Numbered from the stretch's first letter, positions 1 to 8,972 are shown. The stretch is 39,152 nucleotides of DNA from Microcaldota archaeon (GCA_028867335.1 JAGWGN010000010.1:1-39152); one strand, 5' to 3'. Notes: generated from the sequence alone by a model not told the origin. Numbers and translations: made by a program.

Positions 1-394
1 TTCTGCTTACCCTAAGGAAGAGCGCCATTGTCGCAGCTATCGCAATCCACAGGGCGACTATCACCGCCATCCCTCCAAGCAGCGAGTGTGCCCCAAAGAA
101 CACAATTGACCACAGGGCATTAAGCGCCAGCTGGATCGCAAATGCGGATATTGCCCATCCACGCCACTTGTTCTTTATCCCGCTTTCGTAGACAAGGTAG
201 ATCGCGACCCCCATGAGCAGATAGAGGATCGTCCACACGGGGCCAAAGAGCCATCCCGGCGGGTTGAAGGCGGGCTTTGCAAGCGCGGCGTACCATGTGG
301 GTATCGAGCCGATGGTGAATGCGGATCCCGCCACCCCCGCAAGCTCGCAGATGACAATAGATGCGATGAGTGCGATCGGGCTTTTGATCTTCAT
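1..394 (-). CDS. tspO: TspO/MBR family protein (tryptophan-rich sensory protein), truncated at window edge
   Basis: Reverse-strand translation MKIKSPIALIASIVICELAGVAGSAFTIGSIPTWYAALAKPAFNPPGWLFGPVWTILYLLMGVAIYLVY...ALNALWSIVFFG has the TspO hallmarks (W-Y..L.KP.F.PP.W.FGPVWT.LY..MG; LN..WS..FFG). Confidence 0.93.
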   Translation of the reverse strand, partial: MKIKSPIALIASIVICELAGVAGSAFTIGSIPTWYAALAKPAFNPPGWLFGPVWTILYLLMGVAIYLVYESGIKNKWRGWAISAFAIQLALNALWSIVFFGAHSLLGGMAVIVALWIAIAATMALFLRVSR

Positions 395-431
395 GATTGG
401 GATACTGAATTGGGATTAATAATACTGAGCC

Positions 432-707
432 TCACTCAAAGCGGAAGAGCTCGAGTATCCTTGCGATCCTGTGGCTGTGGGTGAGCAGAGCGATGTATCC
501 CATCAGCGCAAGCGCGACCACAACGATGATTGTCAGTATGTAGTTGACCACGAAGAGCACGTCTATTGTATAGGGCGTGTCCACGCCCAGAGAAAAGACC
601 GTGAGCGCGGAGATGAAGATGTCTGCGATCAGCGAGGCGAAGGCTGTGCGCTCAAGCGCCTTCTTTAGCCTTTTTATCCTTGATTTGTGCCCTCTCTTTA
701 TTGCCAT
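432..707 (-). CDS. small membrane protein, two predicted TM segments
   Basis: ORF; start reset to MAIKRGHKSR... ; basic N-terminus followed by two hydrophobic segments. Confidence 0.6.
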   Translation of the reverse strand: MAIKRGHKSRIKRLKKALERTAFASLIADIFISALTVFSLGVDTPYTIDVLFVVNYILTIIVVVALALMGYIALLTHSHRIARILELFRFE

Positions 708-796
708 GGTCTCACCTAATCGCCTTTGCCCAAAAATGGCTAAAAGCATTCTGTGCGCCTTTTCCCTAAAGGAAAATTACGGCAGAACTCGTCTCC

Positions 797-1060
797 CTAA
801 TCCGAGAAGCGGTTGTAGATGTACGCGAAGATCGCGCCAGCCGCCGCCCCGTCGATCAGCCCGAGGATCCCTCCGATAACTGAGCCGATGGGCGTTGCCG
901 CAAAGCCAGGATAGATTGATCCCATCGCAGCTATGAAGTTGGCCGCGTATCCCGGGGCCGCCATCCCCAAGATGCCAAGGCCCAGCATCCCTGCGCCCCA
1001 CACTATTCCCGCTCCAAGGGCAGAGCCCTTGACACTGCATTTTATCGATTTGTTTGCCAT
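797..1060 (-). CDS. small Gly/Ala-rich membrane protein resembling archaeal proteins annotated as 'bacteriophage holin'
   Basis: 87 aa; GxGIVWGAGMLGLGILG...PIGSVIGGILGLIDGAAAGAIFAYIYN, the pattern of the short archaeal/bacterial holin-annotated family (recalled, not searched). Confidence 0.5.
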   Translation of the reverse strand: MANKSIKCSVKGSALGAGIVWGAGMLGLGILGMAAPGYAANFIAAMGSIYPGFAATPIGSVIGGILGLIDGAAAGAIFAYIYNRFSD

Positions 1061-1137
1061 CCAAATACCACTACTAACTGGAGATAAATCCTTATAGCAG
1101 TTTCGATGCGCGCCATAAGGATGCTTATGGCCGTGCC

Positions 1138-1350
1138 TTACTTTGACCTCTTTTTTACAATGAGATATGCAAGAGCGCCTGTCACCCAGGCGATCGCAAG
1201 TCCGATCCCGACCCCCTTGAAGTAGACGTTTGCGGTGAGATAGGAGAGCAAGAGAAGCAGGGCGCTGAGGACCAGCTCCAGGAGTATGAGCGAGAGCAAA
1301 AGCTTTGGGTACGTGTCTATTTTGCGCGTGTTTGTCCTTATCCTATCCAT
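1138..1350 (-). CDS. small membrane protein
   Basis: 70 aa ORF with two hydrophobic stretches and a basic C-terminus. Confidence 0.5.
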   Translation of the reverse strand: MDRIRTNTRKIDTYPKLLLSLILLELVLSALLLLLSYLTANVYFKGVGIGLAIAWVTGALAYLIVKKRSK

Positions 1351-1388
1351 CTAATCATCTTCCTATGCATTTGCGATTTGTCATTGGC

Positions 1389-2273
1389 CTATGAGAGGCT
1401 CACGGAGTCGTTTGGATTGAAGGCGTTGAAGTCGCATGGGTTTGCGTCCCGATAGGGCCTTGGGATCACCATCGAGGCGGCAGCCGCACCGTGCGCGGAG
1501 AAATTGGAGAGGACCTGCGGGGACATGTGGCTAAATATCGAGTCCAGGACCTGGCGGTACGTGCCGCTTGACCCGTTGTACTCGCTGAGCGCGATGTCGA
1601 ACTCCTGTATCGGGGAGGTGAGGTTCGCGTATCCTATCAGCTCTCCCGCCGTCACGTGCGAGCCCACCGTTATGCCGGGAAGCGGGTTTAGGTGGAAGAA
1701 GACAGCATTCCAGACTCCTGCAGCCGGATAGCCGAACTGCGGGCCGCTTTGGCTGTCCCCTATCCACACCTGCTTGCCGACAGGGGTCTGCTCGGTTATT
1801 ATGCTCTGCACCGTGCCGTTGAAGGGCGCGAACTCCTGGACCTGCGCTGTGGTGCCGATGAGCTGCGAGAGCGGGATGAAGTAGTGCTTCATCGACCTCT
1901 GCGTCTCCGAGTACCCCTGAACGTCATATCCGCTGTAGTCATGGCCCATGCAGCTTCTGAACTTGCTTATCTGCGAGATCTGCGAGAGGTTGACAGGGCT
2001 TGCGACTATGAAATTTGAGGCCGCGTAAATCTGGGGGGTGATGGTGGTTGTCCGGGTGGTCTGAAGCGTGGTCGAGGCGGTTGACTGGAGTGTGGTGGAG
2101 AGGGTTGTTTGCTGCGCCGAAGAGTTTGTAGTGCGGTTGCGGACAGGGATTGACGTTGAGGTCTTGTTACCTGAGAAATGGCCTCCGCCATAAAATGCAA
2201 GGTATGAAACTGCGCCCACAAGAAACAGGGCTGCAACGGCGGCTCCCAACAGCAGACCTCTTCCCATGGCCAT
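1389..2273 (-). CDS. secreted/anchored protein with Thr/Ser-rich linker and a peptidase M23 (LytM)-like barrel domain, catalytic residues apparently incomplete
   Basis: N-terminal hydrophobic segment, Ser/Thr linker (TTLSTTLQSTASTTLQTTRTTT), then FAPFNGTVQSI...VFFHLNPLPGITVGSHVTAGELIGYANL. Confidence 0.5.
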   Translation of the reverse strand: MAMGRGLLLGAAVAALFLVGAVSYLAFYGGGHFSGNKTSTSIPVRNRTTNSSAQQTTLSTTLQSTASTTLQTTRTTTITPQIYAASNFIVASPVNLSQISQISKFRSCMGHDYSGYDVQGYSETQRSMKHYFIPLSQLIGTTAQVQEFAPFNGTVQSIITEQTPVGKQVWIGDSQSGPQFGYPAAGVWNAVFFHLNPLPGITVGSHVTAGELIGYANLTSPIQEFDIALSEYNGSSGTYRQVLDSIFSHMSPQVLSNFSAHGAAAASMVIPRPYRDANPCDFNAFNPNDSVSLS

Positions 2274-2360
2274 ATTGAAACGGCAAGTCTCTTAAATCTC
2301 ACGCTTCTCGGGACAGCTCGCTCCCTTAGGATCTAGTGCCTTGGGGAATCAGGAAAACAC

Positions 2361-2852
2361 TCATTCAGTCCTTAAATCGGTATTCAGATCATCTATTATC
2401 TCGGCAACTTTTCCCTTATCCTCAAGTGCTGACTTCTGGGCCTCTTTTTGTTCATTAGCATCTTGTTCAAAGCCAAGAATTTTCTTGACCTCCTCAGAGG
2501 CGTACTCCTTCTCGGTGTTGCCCTCCAGGTTCATTATACCGACCTCTGCGCCCCTTGAGAGAAGCATCCGGACTGCCGGGACATTATCAACCTTGGCTGC
2601 AATGATGAGCGGAGTGTTTCCTTGATCGTCACTGAGGCTAACGTCGGCCCCATTATCCAAAAGAAACTCGACCAGGGCCAATTTCTCCGCCACTGCGAGC
2701 AGGAGCGGAGTGACCCCCCTTTTTGTTTGGAAATTAATCTGCGCTCCGTTGGCAACTGCCCTGATTGCGGTGTTTTGGTCATTTAGGAGTACTGCACGGA
2801 GTAAGTCGTTTGTCTCGGCTTTCATTTTCGGCTTTCTATTGAATAGTCTCAT
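2361..2852 (-). CDS. ankyrin-repeat protein with conserved C-terminal tail
   Basis: Repeats such as GVTPLLLAVAEKLALVEFLLDNGADVSLSDDQGNTPLIIAAKVDNVPAVRMLLSRGAEV; tail KVAEIIDDLNTDLRTE. Confidence 0.9.
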   Translation of the reverse strand: MRLFNRKPKMKAETNDLLRAVLLNDQNTAIRAVANGAQINFQTKRGVTPLLLAVAEKLALVEFLLDNGADVSLSDDQGNTPLIIAAKVDNVPAVRMLLSRGAEVGIMNLEGNTEKEYASEEVKKILGFEQDANEQKEAQKSALEDKGKVAEIIDDLNTDLRTE

Positions 2853-2876
2853 CTTGATCGCTCATTATTTTGGCCA

Positions 2877-3683
2877 CTATTTCCTAAGGTCATCCTCCAG
2901 GGAGTCTATTATCTCATCCACGTTATGCTTTCTGAGGCTCTCAGATTCCAGTTTGGCACGCCTAGGTGCGTCCCTTAGCTCCCTTACGAATTTTTTCATG
3001 TATTCCGAAAAGTAGAAGTCATGTCTGCCCTGCGGGTTTAGTATCTCGCCCAAATCCGCGCCCTTCTCTGAGAGGAGCTTGACTGCCGTGATCATCTCGT
3101 TCTCAGCAGCCCAGATCAGCGCATTTCTATTATGGCCATCTCTTGCGTGAATGTCGGCGCCCTTATTCAAAAGAAGCTTGACCAGCTTCACATTCCCGGA
3201 TGACGCCGCGCGCATAAGTGGGGTTCTGCGTCCTGCATCATATGTGTTTACATCCGCGCCCCCATCAATTAGAATCTGTGCAAGCTCAAAGCGGGTGCGA
3301 ATTGCCTCAGACTTCTGTTCAAGTGGTTCCGCGCACAGCTGAAGCAGAACGGTGTAGCCTTCGGCGTCTTTTTTATCCACAGACGCACCGGAATTTATCA
3401 ATAGCTTTGCAACATCGACCGCCCCGCCCTGCACCGCCCGCATTAGTGGGGTCTGGTAGATTACATCGCTGAAGTTGGGGTCTGCGCCGTTTTTCAGAAG
3501 AATTGAGGCGATCTCCGCGTTTTTACTTTCCGCAGCGGCGATGAGGGGGGTTTGGCCTGAGTTCACGCGGCAGTCAATGTTAGCTCCATCCTCAAGTGCC
3601 CTGAAAAGACCTGAGACATTGCCCTGGGTAACTGCGCTTAGCAGCTTCTCATCTGCAATTTTGTTCTCCTTGTTCTTCTCCAT
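2877..3683 (-). CDS. ankyrin-repeat protein with conserved C-terminal tail
   Basis: Multiple ~33-aa ankyrin repeats (GQTPLIAAAESKNAEIASILLKNGADPN...); tail HNVDEIIDSLEDDLRK. Confidence 0.93.
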   Translation of the reverse strand: MEKNKENKIADEKLLSAVTQGNVSGLFRALEDGANIDCRVNSGQTPLIAAAESKNAEIASILLKNGADPNFSDVIYQTPLMRAVQGGAVDVAKLLINSGASVDKKDAEGYTVLLQLCAEPLEQKSEAIRTRFELAQILIDGGADVNTYDAGRRTPLMRAASSGNVKLVKLLLNKGADIHARDGHNRNALIWAAENEMITAVKLLSEKGADLGEILNPQGRHDFYFSEYMKKFVRELRDAPRRAKLESESLRKHNVDEIIDSLEDDLRK

Positions 3684-3698
3684 CTATCCACTACATTT

Positions 3699-4703
3699 CT
3701 ATCGCTCAAAGACCAGCAGATGGTGCAGATCCCTTATAGTCGGCTGGTCGTAGCCCAGCGCCTCGCTACGGGTGCATTTCCATCCCTTGTCTCCAAACCT
3801 CTTTATCCATCCCTCTGCAGACTCGTATCTCCCTGGAACAGGAATCTCGGCACGGTTGAAGAAGCGGTTCCAGAGGACGTCGTTTAGGAAGGTCCTGCAG
3901 TAGTCCTCAATGCTCTCGCTCTCTGGGACTGTCTCGATCAGCACTATCTTGCTTTTTGTCACCCTTGTGAGCTCGCGGATTATCCTGAAGTTGTTGACCT
4001 CGTGGTGGAGCACGTTTGTCGCAAAGGAGCACTCGTAGTAATTGTCATCCACGGGGATCCTCTTGTTGTTCCAGGTGCGGTACTTGATGCCCACCGAAGG
4101 GCTCTTGAAGTCCCTTATGTCAACTGCCTCCACGTCAAGGTTTAGCGCATCGTGCAGGTGCTGGGCGTTCATCCCGCTGCCCGCCCCGTAGTCTAGTATC
4201 TTCCCGGAGGTTCCGGCAAGGAATGGCCCTATCTGCTCTGCGACCTTGTACTTTCTGTCCGAAAGTTTCTTGCGCAGCGCCTCCACCAACGGCCTTCCGT
4301 TGATCCTTGCCGCTTCCAGGAGGGAAGCAACCTCGTCCTCGGTCGAGGTTATCCTTCTTAGGAATCTTGCGGCCGCCTTTCTGTCCAGATAGAACGGATC
4401 GTATGGGGTGCTGATAACCGCTCTGTCGTTTAGGATTGCCTGCTGCCTGTCGTAGTGGCTGTCGACATAGTTGACCATCCTGCCAATTATTGCGCCGGCA
4501 AGCCTCTGCGCCCCGAGCCTCTCCATCCCTATCTGAACGAAAGTGTATGAGAAATCCTCAAGTGCGGCCTTTCGAACCTGCTTTGATGAGAGCGCGATCC
4601 TAACCCTCTTCTCAAGAGGGAGTATCTCCTCCTCCCTTAGCGCGTCGCCTAGCGACTCCTTGATTATGCCTGCCCCCTGCCTGATCTTTGCACCGATCTT
4701 CAT
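3699..4703 (-). CDS. class I SAM-dependent methyltransferase
   Basis: GKILDYGAGSGMNAQHLHDALNLDVEAVDI (motif I/II) and NVLHHEVNNFRIIRELTRVTKSKIVLIETVPE. Confidence 0.85.
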   Translation of the reverse strand: MKIGAKIRQGAGIIKESLGDALREEEILPLEKRVRIALSSKQVRKAALEDFSYTFVQIGMERLGAQRLAGAIIGRMVNYVDSHYDRQQAILNDRAVISTPYDPFYLDRKAAARFLRRITSTEDEVASLLEAARINGRPLVEALRKKLSDRKYKVAEQIGPFLAGTSGKILDYGAGSGMNAQHLHDALNLDVEAVDIRDFKSPSVGIKYRTWNNKRIPVDDNYYECSFATNVLHHEVNNFRIIRELTRVTKSKIVLIETVPESESIEDYCRTFLNDVLWNRFFNRAEIPVPGRYESAEGWIKRFGDKGWKCTRSEALGYDQPTIRDLHHLLVFER

Positions 4704-4737
4704 GAAACCACAACCTCATCAATCACTTGAGCCTGAA

Positions 4738-5031
4738 TCACGATTCGACCCGCAGCTTGTCGCGGACCTTCTCCTCTATCCTGATCCTCCTCCCGACATC
4801 GTCCCTTAGCGCATCCTTTAGGCTAAGCCCGCTTCCTGGGATCACAAATATCATCTCGTCCGTTTTTTGGAATGAGTGATTGTTTAGCTTGCCAAGAAGC
4901 CTCTGGTCCTCCTCCCGCATCTTGACAAACCGCTGCATCGCCTCGGAGGTCGCCGGGTCCTTGAACGCCTCGCTGACCACTTTCTGGTTGAACTTGTCCA
5001 GATTCCTAAAATCGTCTCTGCTTATCGCCAT
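4738..5031 (-). CDS. hypothetical protein, 97 aa
   Basis: ORF collinear with the downstream methyltransferase/ankyrin genes; charged, helix-rich. Confidence 0.55.
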   Translation of the reverse strand: MAISRDDFRNLDKFNQKVVSEAFKDPATSEAMQRFVKMREEDQRLLGKLNNHSFQKTDEMIFVIPGSGLSLKDALRDDVGRRIRIEEKVRDKLRVES

Positions 5032-5378
5032 AGTTTTCTACCGTAATTTCCAAATTGCGCTAGAGGCTCCTCGCCTCTCCCTTGAAGATCTCGCTCTTCT
5101 CGGTGAACTCCTTTACATTTCAGTTAGGATCTCCCTCTTCTCGCTGATTGCATGTTATCAGATTTATTCGGTTTTTCACCTTTAAAAAAGCATCTTCGCT
5201 GGGCGTTTAAAACAAGCTCTTTGTGTTTTTGTTACGTGCCAGCAATCCGTGGCTGCATGCGCAATCAGGCGCTTTTCAAAAACGCAAACTTATGGCGAAA
5301 AAACGATTATTTAGCAACACTTATAAATCAGGAAAATCCTAACCGGTTATCGGACAGTGAGGAAAGGCGGGTCTAATC

Positions 5379-7190
5379 ATGGAACTAAACGAACTCGAGA
5401 CGCTGCTCGCATCACTTAAGGGTGAGGAGAACGCGTTCGCGCTCTACAACGGCAAGAAGAAGAGGGAGATACGGCAGATAGCAGAGCTCTTCCTTGCGAC
5501 GCGCGACTACAACATCGAGAAGCTCAACTCGATAATCAAAAACGTCTCCGGCATGGGGCCCAAGTCGAAGAGGGTCGTGAGCTTATACGGCGAGAAGGGG
5601 GTCGGGAAATCGACCGCGCTGAGCATCTTCTTGCTGGACAATCTGCTCAAGGGGAACATAGACGGCATAGTGTACTACAGGTACGACTCGAAGGCCGAGG
5701 AGTTCAAGGAGATATTCAACGTCAACGGGGAGGCGGGAGGGAAGGTTGTCGCGTGCGTCGACGACATGGCATACTACTCATCCGCGCTTGCGCAGGGCAG
5801 GGCGGTAGACCTCACAAAGGGCATCGAGGAGAGAGCGAGGATATATCGAAGCGGCGGGACACGGCTCTTCATCTACATCTCGGATCTCACCCATGCGACC
5901 TTCCTCTCTACACTTGAGACGAAGATACTCGAGAAGGTGGGCCGGGGGGATTTGGTGTATAGCATGCCGAAGATGTCTGTCGGCAGCTCAGGAGCAGGGA
6001 ACAAGGACGAGGTCACACTTGACAACAGCTTCTATGGAAAGACGTACGCGCTTCTAAAGGGGAACCTCGAGTTCTTTGGCCTGGGCGTGCTCTTTGGCGA
6101 ACTGATAAGGGAGAGCGAGAACGTCCTTGCCGACAACCCGAGGCTGCTCAAGTTCTTGATAAAGCAGATAGAGTCAAAGGGCGGCGACATAGACGGGGCG
6201 ATATTTGCCGACAAGGAGCTGGGCAAGCAGGTTCTCAGGTCAGGGCAGATAGACTCCGCAAAGGCGATAGAGCATTTCAATGAGCAGGCGCGCAAGGAGA
6301 TCGGCACATACTACAGGGGGCTTGCAGACCATGCACACGGCGTAGAGAACGAGCACAAGAAGATGATGGGGCTGCTGCTTGATCTGCAGGCGGACATAGC
6401 CAAGATAGCAAGCATCGACAAGAAGAAGCTTGAGGCGTATCCGTACCTAAGGGAGATGATCACAAAGGACTTTGCAGGGGCTGAGGAGAAGATTGGGCTG
6501 CTGAGGGACTCGATGCAGTCAAGCATGAAGGCACTGCGAGAGGAGCTCGCGCGCGTTCTGAAGTGCGAGGAGGAGAATCCCCTGTCCGGCAAGGCAGACA
6601 TATCGGAGCTGTGGAGCGTGCACGCAAAGGAGGCATATTTCTACTCGCAGAGGGTTAGGAAGCTGGTCGGCAAGATAGAAAAGCAGATCGACCTGCTCCT
6701 TGGATCAAGAGCATTCGCGCAGGGAGGGGCATACGACTCCGGTGGCCTCAAGGTGGCAGTGAGGGCGATGGCGATCTCCGTTGACAGGAGAAAGACCTCA
6801 GGGCTGCTCAGGCCGAACACTGATGAATACAAGATGGTCGACGACCTCTTCTACATCTCAAATGCGATGCTCAAGAACCTGAAGGAGACAGAGGGCCTTC
6901 TCGACTCTTATCGGATAGGCCGGCAGATAGAGGAGATGGTGGAGCAGACCGGACAGAACGCGATCGGCCCGATCCAGGAGAAGATCGGCTACTACAGGGA
7001 GCTCTCCGAGAAGAAGGCGGATCTGGCCAAGTTCAACGAGCTCTACTGCGACATACGGCTCAAGGCCTCGCTCTTTGTCGCCCAGAACCCTAGCGTCTTC
7101 TCGGGCATGGACGCTGGCAAAGTCGACCTTGAGAAGGTGTTCGAGAAGTTCATCAAGGCGAGGATACGATCGAAGAAGCCTGTTTACTAG
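5379..7190 (+). CDS. P-loop ATPase, AAA/STAND-like N-terminal NTPase domain with long helical C-terminal region, uncharacterised
   Basis: Walker A GEKGVGKST, candidate Walker B KVVACVDDM; ~300 aa helical/charged C-terminal part; upstream TATA-like cttataaatc near 5320. Confidence 0.8.
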   Translation: MELNELETLLASLKGEENAFALYNGKKKREIRQIAELFLATRDYNIEKLNSIIKNVSGMGPKSKRVVSLYGEKGVGKSTALSIFLLDNLLKGNIDGIVYYRYDSKAEEFKEIFNVNGEAGGKVVACVDDMAYYSSALAQGRAVDLTKGIEERARIYRSGGTRLFIYISDLTHATFLSTLETKILEKVGRGDLVYSMPKMSVGSSGAGNKDEVTLDNSFYGKTYALLKGNLEFFGLGVLFGELIRESENVLADNPRLLKFLIKQIESKGGDIDGAIFADKELGKQVLRSGQIDSAKAIEHFNEQARKEIGTYYRGLADHAHGVENEHKKMMGLLLDLQADIAKIASIDKKKLEAYPYLREMITKDFAGAEEKIGLLRDSMQSSMKALREELARVLKCEEENPLSGKADISELWSVHAKEAYFYSQRVRKLVGKIEKQIDLLLGSRAFAQGGAYDSGGLKVAVRAMAISVDRRKTSGLLRPNTDEYKMVDDLFYISNAMLKNLKETEGLLDSYRIGRQIEEMVEQTGQNAIGPIQEKIGYYRELSEKKADLAKFNELYCDIRLKASLFVAQNPSVFSGMDAGKVDLEKVFEKFIKARIRSKKPVY

Positions 7191-7197
7191 GCATAGG

Positions 7198-7677
7198 CTA
7201 CAGCTCAAGGACCGCCTTGTCGTCACCGAACCTTGCCTTGTAGAGGACGTCGAACTTTGCAGGAGTCATCTTGAACCAGCAGTGCTTCCCCCCGTATCGC
7301 TTGTCGTTGTACACAAGCGTCTCACCCTCCTCCTTTGGGATCGGAACGCCCAGCTTCTCGCCGCGCAGCCTCGCAAGGTCTAGGAAGTCGCCCTCAAGCA
7401 TCCTTGCGGTGCCTGAAATCTGAACGGACTCGGTTTGCTGGCCGGGCCTATCGCTCACGGTTATCGCGGCTGCGACCTTGGGATTGCTAAGTATCGCCTT
7501 TGAGTGCCTAGCGGATGCGCTAGATAGCCAGTAGATATTGAAATCTGAATCGAGGACGTAGACGATTTCGCAGATCCATGGGCCGCCATCGTCAGCTGTC
7601 GCAAGGCTCATCAGATAGCCCTTTTGGAGAATAGACTTGACTATCTCCATGATCTCTGCCCTGCCTGCCTTTTCCAT
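7198..7677 (-). CDS. pyridoxamine 5'-phosphate oxidase (PPOX)-fold family protein
   Basis: GYLMSLATADDGGPWICEIVYVLDSDFNIYWLSSASARHSKAILSNPKVAAAI. Confidence 0.85.
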   Translation of the reverse strand: MEKAGRAEIMEIVKSILQKGYLMSLATADDGGPWICEIVYVLDSDFNIYWLSSASARHSKAILSNPKVAAAITVSDRPGQQTESVQISGTARMLEGDFLDLARLRGEKLGVPIPKEEGETLVYNDKRYGGKHCWFKMTPAKFDVLYKARFGDDKAVLEL

Positions 7678-7728
7678 GTTTTAGAATTAGAATAATGGAT
7701 TAATATTCATTTCTGAAAAAGAGTTCGG

Positions 7729-8115
7729 TTACCTAAGCAACTCTGCATCCCGTATTCCCTTGAAATCTGGATCGCCAGTTAGCACCTTTGCGTGCAAGTC
7801 CATCGCAGTCTGAAGCGTAAAGGCGTCCCCGAAGCTAAAGTTTGGCCTTGATTTCTTGATGCTTCCATGCAACAGCCCCACCTTCTTTGCAAATGCCTCG
7901 CCAACTATTGCTATCTGAGACATTGATGTGATTGCACTATATGCCGTGTCAACATCCCCGCCGGTTTTATGCACCTTAGAGACAACTTCGGTCACGGTTA
8001 CAGCGCTGGTGAATAATTCGGCATTGTTAATCCGTTTTTTAACCTCCCGTCCCATAGTTCTACCTTCAAGGTATTCGAGCCAGGCCCAAGCATCAATCAC
8101 GTACCTTTTCATCAA
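7729..8115 (-). CDS. vapC: VapC-type PIN domain toxin
   Basis: MMKRYVIDAWAWLEYLEG...E(VVSKV)...FSFGDAFTLQTAMDLHAKVLTGDPDFKGI: PIN acidic residues and GDxF. Confidence 0.88.
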   Translation of the reverse strand: MMKRYVIDAWAWLEYLEGRTMGREVKKRINNAELFTSAVTVTEVVSKVHKTGGDVDTAYSAITSMSQIAIVGEAFAKKVGLLHGSIKKSRPNFSFGDAFTLQTAMDLHAKVLTGDPDFKGIRDAELLR

Positions 8116-8311
8116 ACTCGTCCTCCTTTGTGAATGGACCGACGCCCTTCAGGGCGCCAAACCAGTCCTTTTTTTTCTTTGTAACTTTTATTGTTATCAT
8201 CTCGCCAGCAATTATACCCTCCTTATCCGCAATCTTCTTAGGTATCCTGACAAAGAGAGATCCTCCGAGCCTTCGGGTCTTAACCATCGTTTCCTGCATA
8301 ATTTCATTCAT
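8093..8311 (-). CDS. vapB: VapB/AbrB-like antitoxin
   Basis: VKTRRLGGSLFVRIPKKIADKEGIIAGEMITIKV (SpoVT/AbrB-like swapped-hairpin pattern); overlaps the start of vapC. Confidence 0.85.
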   Translation of the reverse strand: MNEIMQETMVKTRRLGGSLFVRIPKKIADKEGIIAGEMITIKVTKKKKDWFGALKGVGPFTKEDEFDEKVRD

Positions 8312-8326
8312 GCAATCAGATATTTA

Positions 8327-8347
8327 AGTTTAACTATTAGTTTAACT
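8327..8347. promoter_or_regulatory. putative VapBC operator: direct repeat AGTTTAACT x2 with 12-bp period
   Basis: AGTTTAACT at 8327-8335 and 8339-8347, 16 bp upstream of the vapB ATG (minus strand), next to AT-rich TATA-like ATATTTAA. Confidence 0.45.
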
Positions 8348-8417
8348 TTTTGCCTCTGTTTAGCAAGATGAAAGGTAATTTGCAAATATAAAAACCCTAC
8401 GAAAAAATTTGCATTTT

Positions 8418-8972
8418 TTACTCACCTAGCGGAATCTTCGCGAAGTCCCACCTCTTTGGCCTGCCCCTTCCCTCCCAGGTGCAAAGATGCAGGCAGTTCA
8501 CTGTGAATTGCGCCTTGAAGTCGAGGTTTCTGCAATCTTTTAGTATCGAGTAGAAGATCCTTTTGTCGATGTCGCCTCTTGCGATCGAGAAGTGCGGGAA
8601 GAACGGATGGCCAGTAGAGGCTCTGACTCTAAACGAGCGCTTTAGCTCCTTGTATAGCTCTACAAGCTGCTTTGGGCGCGTTGGCCTTAGGTAGACGACG
8701 TAGTTTCTCGTCCTGCCTGTGCGTTTCATGAAGTACCCTATCCCGTCGATCGTGAGCTTGATGGGATTGTGCCTTCTGCAGACCTCCCTCATTTTTTCTA
8801 GGGAGTCCCTCTCGAACTCCACCTCCCCTACATAGAGGATCGAGATGTGCGGTCCCTTCGGGTCCTCCATCGCCCTTGAGATCCCGTACCTCGCCTTGAG
8901 CCCTCGCATAAGGCCCATCATCCTTTTAGAAAGAGCCGCATCGGGTTTTATCACGACGGAGTATATCGCCAT
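8418..8972 (-). CDS. 2H phosphoesterase / 2'-5' RNA ligase (LigT)-like protein
   Basis: Two H-x-[ST]-x motifs, PHISILYVG and FFPHFSIARG. Confidence 0.8.
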   Translation of the reverse strand: MAIYSVVIKPDAALSKRMMGLMRGLKARYGISRAMEDPKGPHISILYVGEVEFERDSLEKMREVCRRHNPIKLTIDGIGYFMKRTGRTRNYVVYLRPTRPKQLVELYKELKRSFRVRASTGHPFFPHFSIARGDIDKRIFYSILKDCRNLDFKAQFTVNCLHLCTWEGRGRPKRWDFAKIPLGE

